This document shows positions 1-5,297 of a DNA stretch of 9,627 nucleotides, piece by piece (position 1 is the stretch's first letter; every line of letters begins with the position of its first letter). Location: positions 1-9,627 of the forward strand of contig JAYYEI010000074.1 in assembly GCA_036159995.1 (NCBI GenBank), in the 5' to 3' direction. The position numbers and the translations under genes are program-made. A model generated the notes under the pieces. That model did no database searches. It was not told where the DNA came from and saw only the letters and a program-made list of their open reading frames with translations. The stretch is from UBA8752 sp036159995 (lineage in GTDB: Bacteria; Bacteroidota; Bacteroidia; Flavobacteriales_D; Sanyastnellaceae).

Positions 1-50
1 GAGGCAGAGAAAGAGGCGCAGAGGGCTAGGCAAGAAAGCAAGCGTTTCAT
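1..50 (-). CDS. Exported protein, N-terminal fragment (runs off left edge)
   Basis: On the minus strand an ATG at 50-48 opens a frame that stays open to the window edge, encoding MKRLLSCLALCASFSA. The pattern (Lys-Arg start, hydrophobic core, small residues after it) is that of a Sec signal peptide, so the product is probably exported. Only 16 codons and two bases are visible, so the mature protein and its function are unknown. A lipoprotein is not excluded because cysteines lie at residues 7 and 11, but neither sits in a good lipobox. The same-strand neighbour upstream is the secreted pentapeptide protein, 128 bp away. Upstream of the ATG lie GAACTTAT (65-58) and, 20 bases further up, CTTTTTGG (93-86), a plausible -7/-33 pair. 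The reading of these few codons is certain; that it is a gene is an inference from the signal-peptide pattern and the promoter-like context. Confidence 0.6.
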   Translation of the reverse strand, partial: MKRLLSCLALCASFSA

Positions 51-178
51 GGTCCCTATAAGTTCGCTCAGGCAGTAGGCGGTCACCAAAAAGACTTTGT
101 AGGCGCACAACATCGCCGGTGTCCATCGCGCACGATCACGATGAGTTTGTTGGCGCTCCACTCACAATGTGGGGTGGG
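51..178 (-). promoter_or_regulatory. Intergenic region with candidate promoter for the left-edge gene
   Basis: These 128 bp separate the pentapeptide gene from the left-edge gene, both on the minus strand. Read on the minus strand, the candidate -33 element is CTTTTTGG (93-86) and the candidate -7 element is GAACTTAT (65-58), 20 bases apart and ending 7 bases before the ATG. The spacing fits the known Bacteroidota pattern (TTTG about 20 bases before TAnnTTTG), but the -7 box matches only partly because the final TG is missing. I see no RNA gene or other reading frame here. Confidence 0.4.
158..177 (-). terminator. Possible hairpin just after the pentapeptide gene stop
   Basis: Immediately beyond the minus-strand stop codon (181-179), CCACTCAC can pair with GTGGGGTGG around a very short loop, giving about eight pairs with one G-T wobble and one bulged base. 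There is no T-run after it on the minus strand. It could act as a transcript end or as 3' protection, but it is weak and may be chance. Confidence 0.3.
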
Positions 179-772
179 TTACTCTGAAACGATGTGGTAG
201 CGCTCCTCTTCTTCGCACTCGGGATCGGCTTCGCACGTGTGGTCTTCAGGGAGTGCGGAAGGGCAACCTTTGAGGCAGGTAATTGTGGTGCCAAAGAGGT
301 TGGCGTTGGTCAACACGGCATTCTCGAGGTTGGCCGCAGTGAGGTTGGCCGTGTAGAGGTCAGCGGCGAAGAGGTCGGCATTGGACAGGTCCGCACTGCT
401 GAGGTTCGCGTCGATGAGTTGGGCAAAAGAGAGGATGGCGCCCGAGAGGTTGACGCTGCTCACATTGGCACCCAAGAGGTTGGCTTCGACGAGCTGGGCT
501 CCTGACAGGTTGGCCCCCGTCAGTTCGGCGCTGGTGAAGTCGGCCCCCTCGAGGTTGGCCCCACTGAAGTTGGCGTTACGGAGGGTGGCATTGGACAAAT
601 TGGCCTTGAACAGGTTGCAATGAGAACAATCCAGTCCATCGAGGTCGAGGCCGCTTAAGTCCGCGCCTTGGAGGTCAGCGTGTGGGGTGATGGTGTAGGT
701 CTTGGTCAGGATATGCTGCGCCCCAGCTGAGGAGCAAAGCAGGACGAGTACCGCGGGAAGCAATCGGGTCAT
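179..772 (-). CDS. Secreted pentapeptide-repeat protein
   Basis: The product is 197 aa. Residues 1-18 form a signal peptide (MTRLLPAVLVLLCSSAGA, likely cut before Gln19). There is no proper lipobox, since the residues before Cys13 are Leu-Leu. Residues 32-161 are 26 uninterrupted pentapeptides of the A(D/N)Lxx type, a fold known to form a right-handed quadrilateral beta-helix. Two cysteines at 49 and 52 (CSHC) interrupt the pattern early on. The last 36 residues have CLKGC (166-170), a CPSALP-x-C-like end motif that I recognise from other pentapeptide proteins, and then an acidic tail (ECEEEER). Signal peptide plus repeat suggests a periplasmic or surface structural or binding role; no enzyme motif is visible. 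The start has no Shine-Dalgarno but has GACCTTGG four bases upstream. It lies downstream of two small membrane reading frames on the same strand. The family call is firm; the role is unknown. Confidence 0.92.
   Translation of the reverse strand: MTRLLPAVLVLLCSSAGAQHILTKTYTITPHADLQGADLSGLDLDGLDCSHCNLFKANLSNATLRNANFSGANLEGADFTSAELTGANLSGAQLVEANLLGANVSSVNLSGAILSFAQLIDANLSSADLSNADLFAADLYTANLTAANLENAVLTNANLFGTTITCLKGCPSALPEDHTCEADPECEEEERYHIVSE
290..679 (-). repeat. 15-bp periodic tandem repeat coding 26 pentapeptides
   Basis: Each pentapeptide is one 15-bp unit. On the plus strand the motif GAGGTTGGC and close variants (for example at 295-303 and 325-333) recur in 15-bp register. The units are diverged at DNA level, so this is an old protein repeat and not a recent array expansion. 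Confidence 0.85.
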
Positions 773-776
773 GCTC

Positions 777-784
777 CCAAGGTC
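777..784 (-). promoter_or_regulatory. Start-proximal box GACCTTGG (pentapeptide gene)
   Basis: Minus-strand GACCTTGG ends four bases before the ATG at 772. It agrees with the Bacteroidota -7 element TAnnTTTG at A2, T5, T6 and G8. No -33 TTTG is evident at the expected distance. If it is the -7 box, the mRNA would start at or next to the ATG. Confidence 0.4.
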
Positions 785-824
785 GTGAATCTCAAGACAG
801 TTGGGGCCAGTCTGCCGGCGGGGG

Positions 825-905
825 CTACTTCCGCTTGCGGCGGTTGATGAGGACCAGGATGGGAAGGGCGAGCGCCATGACGGCGAAAATCATCATCGAG
901 TTCAT
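825..905 (-). CDS. 26-aa single-span membrane mini-protein
   Basis: An ATG at 905-903 opens a 26-codon frame ending at TAG (827-825). The peptide begins MNSMMIFAVM, continues with an uninterrupted hydrophobic stretch (ALALPILVLI, residues 11-20), and ends NRRKRK. This is one short transmembrane helix with a positive tail, which by the positive-inside rule would face the cytoplasm. Nearly all codons end in G or C, as in the surrounding real genes, which argues for coding despite the size. CATCTTGG lies four bases before the ATG. It stands between the pentapeptide gene (52 bp downstream) and another small membrane frame (50 bp upstream), all on the same strand. No family is recognised; small membrane proteins of this kind often attach to or regulate a larger membrane complex, but nothing here shows which one. 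Confidence 0.6.
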   Translation of the reverse strand: MNSMMIFAVMALALPILVLINRRKRK

Positions 906-909
906 GGGC

Positions 910-917
910 CCAAGATG
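910..917 (-). promoter_or_regulatory. Start-proximal box CATCTTGG (26-aa gene)
   Basis: Minus-strand CATCTTGG sits four bases before the ATG at 905, in the same place and with the same AnCTTnG core as the other start-proximal boxes in the window. The leader has no Shine-Dalgarno sequence. Confidence 0.4.
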
Positions 918-918
918 T

Positions 919-942
919 AGGACAGGTTTGTTGGGCTGTCCT
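919..942. promoter_or_regulatory. 7-bp inverted repeat AGGACAG-N10-CTGTCCT
   Basis: A perfect 7-bp inverted repeat with a 10-base centre lies directly upstream of the CATCTTGG box of the 26-aa gene, from about -14 to -37 of its ATG. It therefore spans the spacer between -7 and -33 positions, a usual place for an operator. It also begins 13 bases after the stop of the small frame at 956-1117, so it could instead be a hairpin ending that transcript, though no T-run follows. The sequence is certain; the role is inference. Confidence 0.4.
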
Positions 943-955
943 CATTCGTGCGAAG

Positions 956-1117
956 TTATTCGTCCTCGCTGGTGTGGAAGAGGCCGATGAGGCGGCGGCC
1001 CAGGTGGCTGAGGAGGGTGCCGACGGCCTTGAGGATGAGCCAGAGCGCCCATAGGGGAAAGAAGAGGTACTTCAGAAAGCCAGTTGGTCACCATTCGTCA
1101 TCGTCGTGGTCGTGCAT
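956..1117 (-). CDS. Small membrane protein frame with an in-frame UGA
   Basis: From an ATG at 1117-1115 the minus strand reads MHDHDDDEW, then TGA (1090-1088), then continues in the same frame PTGFLKYLFFPLWALWLILK and onward to GLFHTSEDE and a TAA at 958-956. The 43 codons after the TGA look coding: almost all third positions are G or C, there is a hydrophobic stretch suited to a membrane helix, then two arginines and an acidic end. No ATG, GTG or TTG exists in this frame after the TGA; the only near-start is CTG at 1075. An overlapping ATG at 1094-1092 would join this frame only through a frameshift (MVTNW then FLKYL). Explanations are a decayed or mis-sequenced gene, UGA read-through, or a CTG start. 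Reassignment of UGA is excluded because good genes in the window end in TGA. It is divergent from the CotH gene. No family is recognised. Confidence 0.5.
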
Positions 1118-1203
1118 GGCTCCGGGTAAAGGGTCAAGATAAGTTGGGGTGCCGCGCAACCCTTCGGGCCCTGCGGTGTTCATTCTCCGTACATTGCGTT
1201 GCC
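1118..1203 (+). promoter_or_regulatory. Divergent intergenic region before the CotH gene
   Basis: This stretch separates the minus-strand small membrane frame from the plus-strand T9SS cargo. TACATTGC (1190-1197) lies six bases before the proposed TTG start at 1204 and matches TAnnTTTG at T1, A2, T5 and T6 only. On the minus strand the nearest candidate for the small gene is a CCCTTTA motif nine bases before its ATG, which is a poor match. A weak interrupted hairpin (CCGC...CCC-TTC-GGG...GCGG) lies near 1153-1177. Confidence 0.3.
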
Positions 1204-4200
1204 TTGGATTTGTACCGAAACCTGCTCCCTTTCCTGGCCCTTCTGTGGCTGTTCGTGTTGCCCCTGCGTGCGCAGGTCGTGATCAACGAATTTTCGTGTG
1301 CCAACTACTCGCTCAACATTGCGGGCAACAACGAGGACTTCGTTGAGCTCTACAATGAGACGGCGGGGCCCATTGACATCGGCGGTTGGTACCTGTCCGA
1401 CAACGTGGACAACCCCACCAAGTTTGAGATTCCGGCCGGCACCGTCGTGCCGCCGAACGGGTTTCTGATGATCATCTGCAGCGGGGAGGCACAGGCCGGC
1501 AATCTTTACGGAGGAGGCTATCTGAACACCAACTTCCGCATTCACCAGTGCAAGCAGGAGTCCGTGGTGCTGTCCGATGCCACGGGCACCATCATTGAGA
1601 GCTACACCTACGGGACGGACATCAGCACGAATCAGGAGGACCACAGTTGGGCCCGGGACGAGGATGGCACCGGAGACTGGAAGGTCTGCCTTCAGCCCTC
1701 GCCCAACGCGACGAATGCGGGATCGGCGGGATTCTTCTACAACGGATATGCCCCGATGCCGATTCTCGGCGAGGCGCCCGGGTACAGTTCGGCGGCCCTC
1801 TCGCTGGACATTTCCGGCCCGGCGGGCATGGACATCTACTACACGCTCGACGGCTACAAGCCGACGGACACCTCCCTCCCCTACGTCGCGCCCATCGGAT
1901 TGATGGAGACCACAGTGGTCCGGGCCGTCGTGGTGGACCCCACGGGTGTCCTGGCTCCGAGCTTCATTGAGACCAACACTTACTTCTTCGGGGATGACAG
2001 CCACACCATCCGTGTGGTGAGCGTGAGCGGCCCTGGGCTCGAGGACGGTGCCTGGTTCGGGGACGAGCCGATGCACATCGAGTTCTTCCATGAGGACGGT
2101 ACGTTCTGGGTGGAAGCCGAAGGCGATTCCAATGAGCACGGAAACGACTCTAACGCTTACCCGCAGAAGGGATTCGACTACATCACTCGGGACCAGATGG
2201 GCTACGACGATGTGGTCGACGCCGAGCTGTTCCACATCTCCGAGCGCGGGAAGTTCCAGCGCCTGATCTTCAAGGCGGCGGCCAACGACAACTACCCCTA
2301 CTCCGGTGGTGCGCACGTCCGGGACGCCTACTGCCAGACCCTGAGTGCCCTCGCGGACCTGCACCTCGACGAGCGGACCAGCGAGAGCTGCATTCTCTAC
2401 ATCAATGGCCAGTACTGGGGGGTCTATGAATATCGTGAGAAGGTGGACGACAGCGACTTCACCCGCCGCTACTACGACCAGTCGCGCTACGACATTGACT
2501 TCCTCAAGACGTGGGGAGGCACCTGGGAGGAGTATGGAGATGGAGACGATTGGTACGACCTCGTGGACTTCATTACCACCAACGACATGACGGTGGAGGC
2601 CAATTACACACAAGCCACGTCGGAGTTGAATGAGATGTCGCTCATCGACTACTTCATCTTGAACAGCTACGTGGTCTGTGCCGACTGGCTGAACTGGAAC
2701 ACGGCCTGGTGGCGGGGGCGGAACCCCGATGGGGACGGTCGCCGTTGGCGCTATGCCCTCTGGGATCTGGACAACACATTCGGACACGGCGCCAACTACA
2801 CCGGCATTCCGAATACTGGAGCGGAGGCGGACCCCTGCAACCCGGAAAACATGGGCGATGTGGGTGGTCAAGGGCACATCCCCGTGCTCAACGCTCTGAT
2901 GGACAACGACGACTTCTGGGCCACCTACATCAACCGCTGGGCGGACCTCGGCAATACGCACTTCACCTGCGACAACATGCATGCCGTTCTCGACAGCATG
3001 ATTGGTGTGATCGAGCCGGAGATGCCGCGTCAGATCGAACGCTGGGATGGCAACCTCGCCGCGTGGGAGGAGGCCGTTCAGGAAGTGCACGACTTCATCG
3101 ACGAGCGTTGCAACGAGACCGTGCTGAGTGGCATGGAGGACTGCTATGATGTGGAGCCGGTCGACCTGACCGTCCTGATCGACGGGTGTGGTGAGGTGGA
3201 ATTGAATTCCTTTGACATCGACCCGTCCATGGTGCCCTTCACCGGATGGTATTTCGCTGGCGTGCCCATTTCACTCGAAGCGGAGGAAGAGTGCGTGGGC
3301 GCTGAGTTCCTGTATTGGGAAGTCGTCTCAGGCGACGTGGTCATCGGCGACATCCAGGACCCGTTCCTGGAGATTGAATTGACGGGCGATGCCGCGATCA
3401 TGGCCCACTTCGGTGAGCCGGTGCCGCCCGAGGTGGTGGTCTTCGAGGTGGAGCCCGCCGGCGTGGGCGACATCCTGTTGAATGGCCTCGTCATCGGCCC
3501 CTACCCAGATGATCAGGAGCTCTTCGATGGAGAGCATGACATCGCTGCGACCGCCGATACATGGTGGGCATTCACCCACTGGAGCCACACCAACAATGCC
3601 ATCCTGCCCGACACGGAATCCGATGAGGCGGTCCTGTTGGTGGACACCGGAGGCACGGTCACGGCCCACTTCGAATACGTGGAGCACGTCGACCTGATGG
3701 TGGATGTGGTGCCGGCCGGATCCGGAACCGTCGAGGTGGTCGGCCGGGCGATTGTGTCCGACCACTGGGAAGACAGCTTTGTGGTGGATGGCCCACAAGG
3801 ATTCATCGCCAAGCCGGCTGCTGACTGGAAGTTCGATCGCTGGGAGGTGGTCGGCGCCGAGGACGTGGTGGGCATGCAGACCCAGGAATTGGGTGTGGTG
3901 CTGCCGTCCGATGGGGCTGTGCAGGTTGTGGCGCACTTCACCGAGTTGGACCTCCGCCTCTATGTGCCCAACGCCTTCTCCCCCAACAACGATGGGGTCA
4001 ACGACGGATTCCGTCCGCTTGGCCAGGCCTTCGGTGCCACGGATTACCTCTTCCAGATCTTCAATCGCTGGGGTGAGGTCGTCTTCTCGAGCACCGATCC
4101 GGACGAATACTGGATTGGCCAAGACCAGAGTGGCTCCGGTGAGCATTTTGTTCGGGACGGCCAATACGCTTGGCATGTCCAAGTGCGCTGGACGCACGGC

Positions 4201-4245
4201 AAATACCCGGAGGACTTCACCGGCATGCTGACGGTGGTCCGCTGA
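1204..4245 (+). CDS. T9SS type B cargo: lamin-tail, CotH and CHU_C domains
   Basis: Using the TTG at 1204 the product is 1013 aa. Residues 1-24 are a signal peptide ending LPLRAQ. Then come a lamin-tail domain (about 25-175), a chitobiase/hexosaminidase C-terminal-like domain (about 195-268, YYTLDGYKPT), and a CotH-family region (about 280-640). The CotH region holds GDSNEHGNDS, LYINGQYWGVYEYREK and YALWDLDNTFG; in CotH proteins a late DLD-type acidic motif contributes to the kinase-like active site. Three divergent InlB-B-like repeats follow (about 654-737, 744-825, 830-915), each ending in a HF/AHFxE motif. A CHU_C sorting domain (916-1013, VPNAFSPNNDGVND, FNRWGEVVF) closes the protein. It is probably exported by Sec, then T9SS, and fixed to or released from the surface. 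Whether the CotH part phosphorylates other secreted proteins is inference. A longer frame from a TTG at 1084 is rejected because it would bury the signal peptide; TTG 1210 is an alternative start. Confidence 0.92.
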   Translation: MDLYRNLLPFLALLWLFVLPLRAQVVINEFSCANYSLNIAGNNEDFVELYNETAGPIDIGGWYLSDNVDNPTKFEIPAGTVVPPNGFLMIICSGEAQAGNLYGGGYLNTNFRIHQCKQESVVLSDATGTIIESYTYGTDISTNQEDHSWARDEDGTGDWKVCLQPSPNATNAGSAGFFYNGYAPMPILGEAPGYSSAALSLDISGPAGMDIYYTLDGYKPTDTSLPYVAPIGLMETTVVRAVVVDPTGVLAPSFIETNTYFFGDDSHTIRVVSVSGPGLEDGAWFGDEPMHIEFFHEDGTFWVEAEGDSNEHGNDSNAYPQKGFDYITRDQMGYDDVVDAELFHISERGKFQRLIFKAAANDNYPYSGGAHVRDAYCQTLSALADLHLDERTSESCILYINGQYWGVYEYREKVDDSDFTRRYYDQSRYDIDFLKTWGGTWEEYGDGDDWYDLVDFITTNDMTVEANYTQATSELNEMSLIDYFILNSYVVCADWLNWNTAWWRGRNPDGDGRRWRYALWDLDNTFGHGANYTGIPNTGAEADPCNPENMGDVGGQGHIPVLNALMDNDDFWATYINRWADLGNTHFTCDNMHAVLDSMIGVIEPEMPRQIERWDGNLAAWEEAVQEVHDFIDERCNETVLSGMEDCYDVEPVDLTVLIDGCGEVELNSFDIDPSMVPFTGWYFAGVPISLEAEEECVGAEFLYWEVVSGDVVIGDIQDPFLEIELTGDAAIMAHFGEPVPPEVVVFEVEPAGVGDILLNGLVIGPYPDDQELFDGEHDIAATADTWWAFTHWSHTNNAILPDTESDEAVLLVDTGGTVTAHFEYVEHVDLMVDVVPAGSGTVEVVGRAIVSDHWEDSFVVDGPQGFIAKPAADWKFDRWEVVGAEDVVGMQTQELGVVLPSDGAVQVVAHFTELDLRLYVPNAFSPNNDGVNDGFRPLGQAFGATDYLFQIFNRWGEVVFSSTDPDEYWIGQDQSGSGEHFVRDGQYAWHVQVRWTHGKYPEDFTGMLTVVR
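3163..3945 (+). repeat. Three tandem InlB-B-like protein repeats
   Basis: Within the CotH protein three units of about 82-86 residues share the pattern V-D-L/V-V-F opening, a G-x-G-x-V/I-x-L turn, a W-x-F/W-x-x-W core and a closing xVxAHF. They are diverged at DNA level. Such units usually act as extended stalks in surface proteins, which suits their place between the CotH domain and the sorting domain. Confidence 0.7.
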
Positions 4246-4683
4246 TCAGCCGAGGGCGATGTCCTTCCAAGCGTGGCCTCGAGCCTTGGCGAAGGCCACG
4301 AACAGAAACACGCCCACCGGCCCGAGCATGAAGCAGCCCAACTGACAGGGCAGCATGGCCAGTCGCGGAATCTCCAGTTCCATCCCCTTTCGGGTCACGA
4401 TGATGCCGGCCAGAAGGTCAAAGGCGAGGTAATGCACCCATCCCGCCGTCATGGCCCAGGGGTCGTTCAGCAAGGCCATGACGCCCTTCAAGGACAGGAA
4501 ATCGGCCCCTTCGAAGTTGAAGTGGGTGGCGACGATCAGGGCATAGACCGCAGCGAGGATGGCCACAAAGGCCCCGCTGAGGACGATGCGCTGTGCCCAC
4601 TTGGACTGGGGAGCGGCGATCAAGACAATCCACGCCACGGGGGCGGCTCCGTTGACGATCTGGAAGGCGGTCTCGGGGGTCAT
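4246..4683 (-). CDS. ABA4-like (DUF4281) four-helix membrane protein
   Basis: The product is 145 aa with four predicted membrane helices (about 8-25, 33-53, 77-96, 109-132). It carries the family hallmarks GWVHYLAFDL (81-90) and a CQLGCFMLGPVGVFLF segment (113-128). This matches the ABA4-like/DUF4281 family, whose plant member is needed for neoxanthin formation; the bacterial role is not established, and a carotenoid link here is only a possibility. The start at 4683-4681 shares ATGA with the stop of the upstream gene (4680-5207), so the two are translationally coupled. Unlike the other starts, it has a purine-rich Shine-Dalgarno-like leader (GAGAAGAAGGG). The same frame is open further upstream to 4947, but that part is a shadow of the upstream gene. 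The stop abuts the CotH gene stop exactly (TGATCA). Confidence 0.88.
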   Translation of the reverse strand: MTPETAFQIVNGAAPVAWIVLIAAPQSKWAQRIVLSGAFVAILAAVYALIVATHFNFEGADFLSLKGVMALLNDPWAMTAGWVHYLAFDLLAGIIVTRKGMELEIPRLAMLPCQLGCFMLGPVGVFLFVAFAKARGHAWKDIALG

Positions 4684-5207
4684 CCCTTCTTCTCGCCCAC
4701 GAACCAATCCTCCTTGCGGTCGAAGAGGACGTTGAATGTGGTCAGCGAGCCGTAGCAACGGGTGATGTATTGCTGGAGGTTGACCTTGTCCTCGTCGGAG
4801 AGCTTGCCGTTGCTGTTGATGTTCTGTTCGAGCACGCGCAGGCGATCGCGGAGCATCACGATCTTGTGGAAGAAGGTCTCGATGGGAATCTCCTTGGACT
4901 TGAGGCCCTCGTCTCCTGGGCGCAATTCCATGGTGCCCCCCTCCCACTTGTCGCCGAGGGCGATCGGCTCGGGTGATTCCATGTACTGGTCGAAGACATT
5001 CTCCACGGCGGTGATGACGTCTTCCAGCTCAATGCCGGTGCCACCTCCTTCCGGGCAGGGCTCCACGACCTCATAGGCTTCGTACGTCTTGGCCAATTCC
5101 TTCTCGCCGTGTTCCTGGAAGAAGATGCGCCAAGCGGCGCCGGACTCCCCGAAAATCGCGCCCTCTCCGTACTTGGGGTGGGCGATGCGTGCTCCGATTC
5201 CAATCAT
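4680..5207 (-). CDS. Conserved flavobacterial hypothetical with SH3/tudor-like N-terminus
   Basis: The product from ATG 5207 is 175 aa. Residues 1-50 begin MIGIGARIAHPKYGEGAIFG and resemble the small SH3/tudor-like barrels seen in CarD-type and UvrD C-terminal regions (G-x-x-I-x-H-P-x-Y/F-G-x-G). A linker is followed by a long conserved-looking C-terminal part (about 80-172) with KEIPIETFFHKIVMLRDRLR, LEQNINSNGKLSDEDKVNLQ and QYITRCYGSLTTFNVLF. I recall this block from uncharacterised Flavobacteriia proteins. The latter part looks helical. Function is unknown; a nucleic-acid or RNA-polymerase contact is suggested only by the N-terminal resemblance. It is the first gene of a two-gene operon with the ABA4-like protein and is divergent from the deaminase gene. 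An in-frame ATG at 5273 would add 22 residues that do not look conserved; ATG 5207, with CAACTTGG five bases upstream, is preferred. Confidence 0.85.
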   Translation of the reverse strand: MIGIGARIAHPKYGEGAIFGESGAAWRIFFQEHGEKELAKTYEAYEVVEPCPEGGGTGIELEDVITAVENVFDQYMESPEPIALGDKWEGGTMELRPGDEGLKSKEIPIETFFHKIVMLRDRLRVLEQNINSNGKLSDEDKVNLQQYITRCYGSLTTFNVLFDRKEDWFVGEKKG

Positions 5208-5212
5208 GTCCG

Positions 5213-5220
5213 CCAAGTTG
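5213..5220 (-). promoter_or_regulatory. Start-proximal box CAACTTGG
   Basis: Minus-strand CAACTTGG ends five bases before the ATG at 5207 and shares the AnCTTnG core with the other boxes. It supports the shorter start and suggests a transcript beginning at or near the ATG. Confidence 0.4.
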
Positions 5221-5236
5221 GAGACCGGGGTGCCTC

Positions 5237-5260
5237 TTCCGAATCCGGTGTGGCTCGGAA
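5237..5260. promoter_or_regulatory. Inverted repeat TTCCGA-N12-TCGGAA
   Basis: A perfect 6-bp inverted repeat with a 12-base centre lies in the 90-bp divergent region, 38 to 61 bases before the deaminase ATG and 30 to 53 before the other ATG. The position would suit an operator for either gene. An arrangement of this size can easily occur by chance in 90 bp. Confidence 0.25.
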
Positions 5261-5283
5261 ATGAACAGGGCACGGTCGAAGTC

Positions 5284-5291
5284 TACCTTTG
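5284..5291 (+). promoter_or_regulatory. -7 promoter element TACCTTTG of the deaminase gene
   Basis: TACCTTTG matches the Bacteroidota -7 consensus TAnnTTTG at all six fixed positions and ends six bases before the ATG at 5298. Transcription from it would begin at about 5296-5300, so the mRNA should be leaderless or nearly so. No clear -33 TTTG is seen 19-21 bases upstream, and the leader is pyrimidine-rich with no Shine-Dalgarno. Confidence 0.6.
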
Positions 5292-5297
5292 TCCCTC

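Noticed and set aside
194..505. Plus-strand repetitive frame rich in EVG repeats
   Set aside because: It mirrors the 15-bp repeats of the pentapeptide gene; the minus strand has the signal peptide and the canonical repeats.
948..1142. 64-codon plus-strand frame rich in Arg and Ser
   Set aside because: Opposite the small membrane frame, with poor third-position bias and no plausible fold.
1153..1177. Hairpin CCGC...CCC-TTC-GGG...GCGG as a terminator
   Set aside because: Only four plus three pairs around a large mismatch, with no T-run and no gene ending there.
1084..1203. 40-residue N-terminal extension of the CotH protein from TTG 1084
   Set aside because: It would place a basic non-membrane segment ahead of a good signal peptide and overlap the divergent small frame.
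1180..3090. A 636-codon open frame on the minus strand opposite the CotH gene
   Set aside because: It is antisense to a gene with clear domains in order. It is Val/His/Arg-rich with no recognisable motif, as expected from G/C-biased third positions read backwards.
3328..4197. A 289-codon minus-strand frame over the InlB repeats and CHU_C domain
   Set aside because: Antisense shadow of well-supported domains.
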